Part shown: piece by piece, positions 5,440 to 8,485 of the stretch
Layout of the letters: every line of letters starts with the position of its first letter
How positions within the stretch are numbered: position 1 is the stretch's first letter
Assembly (NCBI GenBank): GCA_016841005.1
Contig: JAEORG010000162.1
Location: forward strand, 1-8,485
Direction of reading: 5' to 3'
From: Candidatus Thorarchaeota archaeon
GTDB lineage: Archaea > Asgardarchaeota > Thorarchaeia > Thorarchaeales > Thorarchaeaceae
DNA: 8,485 bases
Made by a program: the position numbers and the translations under genes
The notes under the pieces: generated by a model
Told to the model about the DNA's origin: nothing
Database searches by the model: none
The model's input: the letters and a program-made list of their open reading frames with translations, nothing else

Positions 5440-7023
5440 ATGCCCGATGAGAAGCTTACTGACGAAGAGAAGGCCTCAATGCAGAGCGCATTGAAGGATG
5501 CAGCCCTTAGTGATACAGATATCAAAAAGATGGCTGAGGGTGAAGATGAATTTGGAGAGACCTCTCTACCTGTTGATTCGGGTGATGATTTGGTGTCTGC
5601 GGCCGCAAGTGCTCTTGAATTCGTGGATGGACTCGATTCTTCAGAATCAAAAGGAGATAGGATAGCAGAAGGAGCAAGCACAGTCGCTAGTTTTGATAAT
5701 TTATTGAAAAAACTTGAAGCAATGAGAAGTGATATTGCGGCGCTTCAACGCGCAGTTGTGGGAATATTCGCCGCTCAACTTCTAACTTTCAGAGGTAAAG
5801 TTGTGGACCTAAAGTCAATTGTTTCAGAGGAAATGGTAGAAAAACTCAGGATGCCTATGTTCAAAGGCGTTATCGAAACAACATACGTGGAAATAGTCGA
5901 TGGTGAATTTGCAGCTCTTGAGAAAGATTTGGTTGATAAGATAGTTGACCAGACTCAAGAAAGATTCAAGGAATTTGCGACAAGAGTAAGAGAGAGCGAA
6001 ACTGGGTTACGTCAAGCAATAATTCAGCAACAGGATGTTGTTCGTTCATTTATGCAAAGCCTTGAAGAAGAGGCTATTGCTTCAGGTGAAGGATTAGGCG
6101 CAAAGGATAGAGAAATTCAGAACCTGCAACAGAAAATCAAAGAGCTTCAAAAGGAAATAACCGCATCAAAAACTCTTGACGCTCATACGAATGAGCTAAA
6201 TAGACGAATAGAGGATCTTGAAGCAGAAATTACAGAAATCAGTGCAAATCTTGTAAGAAAGGATGCAACAATTGATGCAAGAATAAAAGAACGTGACCAA
6301 GCAATAAGAGAACATGATGAAACTAAAATTCAGTTGGCTGAACTGAAAACTGAATTAGAGGTCTATAAAAAACAAGAGGCAAAAACCACCAAGGCATCTA
6401 CTGCAAATGATGCAGAGATTCAGGCTATGAAGACCAAGATTGACCTTTTGGAGAAGACAATTGCAGAAAAAAGAGAAGAGTCCAAATCAGATTCTGGGAA
6501 GATCAAGGAACTTGAAAGAAAGATTGCAGATGCTGAAAAAGATAAAGCTGCAGCAGAAGAAACTGCTGAGAATCGTCTAAAGGAACTTGAAGGAATGCAG
6601 GATAAAATCAACGAAGTTAGCGCAATGGAACAGAAAATATACGATTTGGAAAACGCTCTGAAGGAAGCAGAAGACAAAGTACCTATTGTTGAGATGCAGA
6701 AGGAAGCATTCGAGAAAGCCACGCGCTTGATGGAGAAAGAACGAGATATGGCTTTAGAAATGCGTGATCTTGCTGAAGAACGAGCAAAACGCTACATTAC
6801 TGTTCTAGGACTAGAAGCAAATACAAAGGTTCTCCTCCTCGTTGATGAAGTTGGGAAAATGTCTTTTGCTGATCTGGGTAAGTCCCTGGGAATACCTGCA
6901 GGTCTTGCAGCAAAACATGCAAGAGAGTTAGCAAAGCTTGGAGTTATTAAAGTAGAGAATGAAGTTGCTATCTCGACATTAAAGAAAATTGAAATTAAAG
7001 AAGGCGAAGTAAAGGTAGATTAG
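5440..7023 (+). CDS. Long coiled-coil protein with C-terminal winged helix
   Basis: The 527-residue protein has four zones. Residues 1-82 are acidic and probably disordered. Residues 84-205 are helical, with hydrophobic patches (VVGIFAAQLLTF, 106-117) too short and too charged around them to be a secure membrane span. Residues about 222-450 form a long coiled coil dense in Glu, Lys, Gln and Arg. Residues about 455-512 form a winged-helix domain (KVLLLVDEVGKMSFADLGKSLGIP, then AAKHARELAKLGVIKV, then a short wing). The C-terminal domain looks like the ArsR/MarR-type fold that reads DNA or mediates protein contacts. No Walker motifs are present, so it is not an SMC or Rad50 ATPase. A DNA-organising or transcription-linked structural role is possible but inferred. 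ATG 5440 is supported by GAGGGA 5 nt upstream. Its TAG overlaps the stop of the convergent winged-helix gene. I do not recognise a named family. Confidence 0.85.
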   Translation: MPDEKLTDEEKASMQSALKDAALSDTDIKKMAEGEDEFGETSLPVDSGDDLVSAAASALEFVDGLDSSESKGDRIAEGASTVASFDNLLKKLEAMRSDIAALQRAVVGIFAAQLLTFRGKVVDLKSIVSEEMVEKLRMPMFKGVIETTYVEIVDGEFAALEKDLVDKIVDQTQERFKEFATRVRESETGLRQAIIQQQDVVRSFMQSLEEEAIASGEGLGAKDREIQNLQQKIKELQKEITASKTLDAHTNELNRRIEDLEAEITEISANLVRKDATIDARIKERDQAIREHDETKIQLAELKTELEVYKKQEAKTTKASTANDAEIQAMKTKIDLLEKTIAEKREESKSDSGKIKELERKIADAEKDKAAAEETAENRLKELEGMQDKINEVSAMEQKIYDLENALKEAEDKVPIVEMQKEAFEKATRLMEKERDMALEMRDLAEERAKRYITVLGLEANTKVLLLVDEVGKMSFADLGKSLGIPAGLAAKHARELAKLGVIKVENEVAISTLKKIEIKEGEVKVD

Positions 7024-7382
7024 AATTCGATTTGACCCCCTTCTTTGAATTCTTTCATGATATCTCCCCAATATTTACTTAGTTTATTCAATGCTGAAGA
7101 AAAGTCATTAGCTAGTCCATATTTTCCAGCTTTTTTTTCAACAAGACCAACATCTCTCAGTTTTCTCATCACTTTGACATAGAGACCTCTACTGCTAATA
7201 ACAAAGCGTTCCCAATCTGAATCAGGTATCACACCCTTTGCAGAAACTATCTCATTGAGTATTTTTGCTGCTTGTTCCACTTGCATTTCTGTGAAGAATA
7301 CATACCTGAGAAGATGTCTTGGACTTATCAGAGATGGACGCCTAACGAGTACAATCTTAGATTTCATTTCAGCATTGGCCAT
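7020..7382 (-). CDS. Small winged-helix protein, putative transcriptional regulator
   Basis: The 120-residue protein has a winged-helix core. Helices lie at about 20-50, then WERFVISSRGLYVKVMRKLRDVGLV (57-81) supplies the likely recognition helix, and EKKAGKYGLAN (82-92) looks like the wing hairpin. A C-terminal amphipathic helix (SALNKLSKYWGDIMKEF) could serve for dimerisation. It has no cysteines or obvious ligand domain. ATG 7382 lies 48 nt after the stop of the membrane protease gene on the same strand. A TATA-like box sits in that gap, so it may have its own promoter as well as read-through from the protease. The last four bases overlap the coiled-coil gene from the other strand. The DNA target is unknown; autoregulation or control of the protease would be a natural guess. 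Confidence 0.75.
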   Translation of the reverse strand: MANAEMKSKIVLVRRPSLISPRHLLRYVFFTEMQVEQAAKILNEIVSAKGVIPDSDWERFVISSRGLYVKVMRKLRDVGLVEKKAGKYGLANDFSSALNKLSKYWGDIMKEFKEGGQIEF

Positions 7383-7411
7383 TCTCGACTACCAAAATTG
7401 ATTCTGAAGAG

Positions 7412-7419
7412 TTATTTAT
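7412..7419 (-). promoter_or_regulatory. TATA box of the small winged-helix gene
   Basis: ATAAATAA on the minus strand is centred about 33 nt upstream of ATG 7382, implying a leader of only about 7 nt. No Shine-Dalgarno is present before this ATG, which agrees with a nearly leaderless message. Confidence 0.42.
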
Positions 7420-7430
7420 CAGAGCAAGTA

Positions 7431-8396
7431 TTACGATTCTGCTCTAAGGCTTTTTATCATTAATAGAGGTAGAACTACTACTACAAATATTGCAACTGAA
7501 ATTATTGTTTGAAATGCTGGCGTGAAGCTGCTATATACTGAGAGGAGCCATCCTGCAACTAAAGTAACTATGAATGGAAACAAATTCACTGGCGTCTTTA
7601 ATCGACCCATAGATGTTATCATAATGAAGAATCCATATGCCAAGGCTGAGAAACCAAGCGCTAATCCAAACATCACCGCGGCAAGTTCAAAGACCCCATA
7701 TAATAGCCATCCTGCTTCTGGATAGAAAGCTGCAATAACTAGCCAAATTAATTCAAAGAGTAATAGAAATTTCAATCCCGGTAACGCATTGCTGATATCA
7801 ACATCTGAAGGTGCATTACTAAACATGATCGTCATTGCTAAAAATGCTACAATCCAAAATATTGGATTGATGACTGTCAACTCAGCAAATGTGTAGAAGA
7901 AGTTGTACACAAATGTACCGATAGCAACTAACGGATAGAACATATCTGGGTTTGACTTTGATCCAATTAAATCTTGGAGAAGTGTTATTGCTTCACCACC
8001 AAGATGTGCATCAGGTATCAAGTACGTGGCGAAGAGTGCAAAAAATGTAAGAAGTATTAGCGATACTCCTACTGGAGCTAGATTAATGATAGTTCTCTTA
8101 AGTGTACTACTGGGATTAACATATTTTACATAACCGAGAAGCACATGATCTTCTTCGACTGAAACGTTAATTGGTTTGAATTCCACAATCTCAGTTCTTG
8201 TTAGCACACATCCAAGTGCGTGTGATGATTCATGTAATGCCACTCCCGGCCCAACAAGTGCGTACCAAGCACGAGAACCTGGTTTCCTTGTAACATTGAG
8301 AGCAACATGGGATAGTCGCTCCAAAAGCCATCCGAGAAACCAAACGACAAAGAAAAGCACAATCGAGATAAGAACTATCATGAAATACGGATTCAA
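7431..8396 (-). CDS. M50-like integral membrane zinc metalloprotease
   Basis: The 321-residue protein is largely hydrophobic, with about seven or eight predicted membrane segments: near 4-26, 104-126, 152-170, 177-193, 207-224, 230-260, 272-289 and 296-314. A further hydrophobic stretch around 45-66 carries the zinc motif HESSH (H55, E56, H59). The NAPSDVD segment (194-200) is the likely source of the third zinc ligand (D198 or D200), as in site-2-protease relatives that lack the classic LDG motif. The family cleaves substrates within or beside membranes. No PDZ or CBS domain is present. The start is TTG 8396, with GGGGGT 9 nt upstream; an ATG at 8381 is the alternative and loses only five residues. 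The gene lies 24 nt after the stop of the partial upstream gene, so the two are probably co-transcribed. The substrate is unknown. Confidence 0.85.
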   Translation of the reverse strand: MNPYFMIVLISIVLFFVVWFLGWLLERLSHVALNVTRKPGSRAWYALVGPGVALHESSHALGCVLTRTEIVEFKPINVSVEEDHVLLGYVKYVNPSSTLKRTIINLAPVGVSLILLTFFALFATYLIPDAHLGGEAITLLQDLIGSKSNPDMFYPLVAIGTFVYNFFYTFAELTVINPIFWIVAFLAMTIMFSNAPSDVDISNALPGLKFLLLFELIWLVIAAFYPEAGWLLYGVFELAAVMFGLALGFSALAYGFFIMITSMGRLKTPVNLFPFIVTLVAGWLLSVYSSFTPAFQTIISVAIFVVVVLPLLMIKSLRAES

Positions 8397-8420
8397 CCAA
8401 CAATACCCCCAAAATCGAAT

Positions 8421-8485
8421 TTACTCCATGCCGAGTTCGCGTTTCTTTTCTTCTTCAACTCTATCAAGTTCTTGAGCCTGGAGAC
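8421..8485 (-). CDS. C-terminal end of an unidentified protein (runs off the right edge)
   Basis: Only the last 20 codons and the TAA stop (8423-8421) are in the window, ending LDRVEEEKKRELGME. The piece is highly charged and looks like the end of an alpha-helix or coiled coil. It is too short to identify. Its closeness (24 nt) to the protease gene on the same strand suggests that it heads the same operon. The open frame runs to the window edge without a stop. Confidence 0.55.
   Translation of the reverse strand, partial: LQAQELDRVEEEKKRELGME

Noticed and set aside
5304..5681. A 125-codon open frame on the minus strand, Ser-rich
   Set aside because: It is antisense to the acidic N-terminus of the coiled-coil gene and to its promoter. 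The Ser/Ala bias is a by-product of the opposite strand.
6420..6722. A 100-codon open frame on the minus strand, Ser/Phe/Ile-rich and hydrophobic
   Set aside because: It is the shadow of the Glu/Lys-rich coiled coil, a common artefact that imitates membrane proteins.
5440..7023. SMC/Rad50-type ATPase
   Set aside because: The coiled coil looks similar, but there is no Walker A, signature or Walker B motif, and the C-terminus is a winged helix.

Overview
The window looks like a piece of an Asgard archaeal genome (Thorarchaeia, Hodarchaeia or a relative; the phylum is a guess). Three things point there. Two head-to-tail Ras/Rab-type small GTPases have complete eukaryote-like motifs. The promoters have archaeal BRE/TATA architecture. 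The ribosome-binding sites match the archaeal GGAGGTGA consensus, and UUG start codons are frequent. The DNA is visibly AT-rich and gene-dense. No rRNA, tRNA, CRISPR array or insertion sequence is recognisable.

Layout, left to right. At the left edge are two minus-strand small GTPases; the second runs off the window. Divergent from them is a plus-strand TIM-barrel protein with an endonuclease-IV-like metal site. It converges, with overlapping stop codons, on a minus-strand zinc-ribbon protein with a long disordered middle. A 209-bp divergent promoter region follows, then a plus-strand seven-bladed beta-propeller lectin ending in a terminator-like hairpin. Beyond a 152-bp convergent spacer lies a minus-strand ATP-grasp ligase of the COG2232 type. 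A 143-bp divergent spacer separates it from a plus-strand coiled-coil protein ending in a winged helix. That gene converges, again with a 4-nt stop-codon overlap, on a minus-strand cluster: a winged-helix protein, an M50-like membrane metalloprotease and the tail of one more gene.

The genes do not form one recognisable pathway. The strand changes often, and only two groups look co-transcribed: the GTPase pair, and the right-hand group of partial gene, protease and possibly winged-helix protein. The most interesting items are the tandem GTPases, the cytosolic-looking propeller lectin (probably acquired horizontally), the endonuclease-IV-like barrel with a Cys in place of one zinc-binding Glu, and the coiled-coil/winged-helix protein. 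No complete new defence or mobile system is evident. Family assignments come from motif reading and memory, not from database searches.
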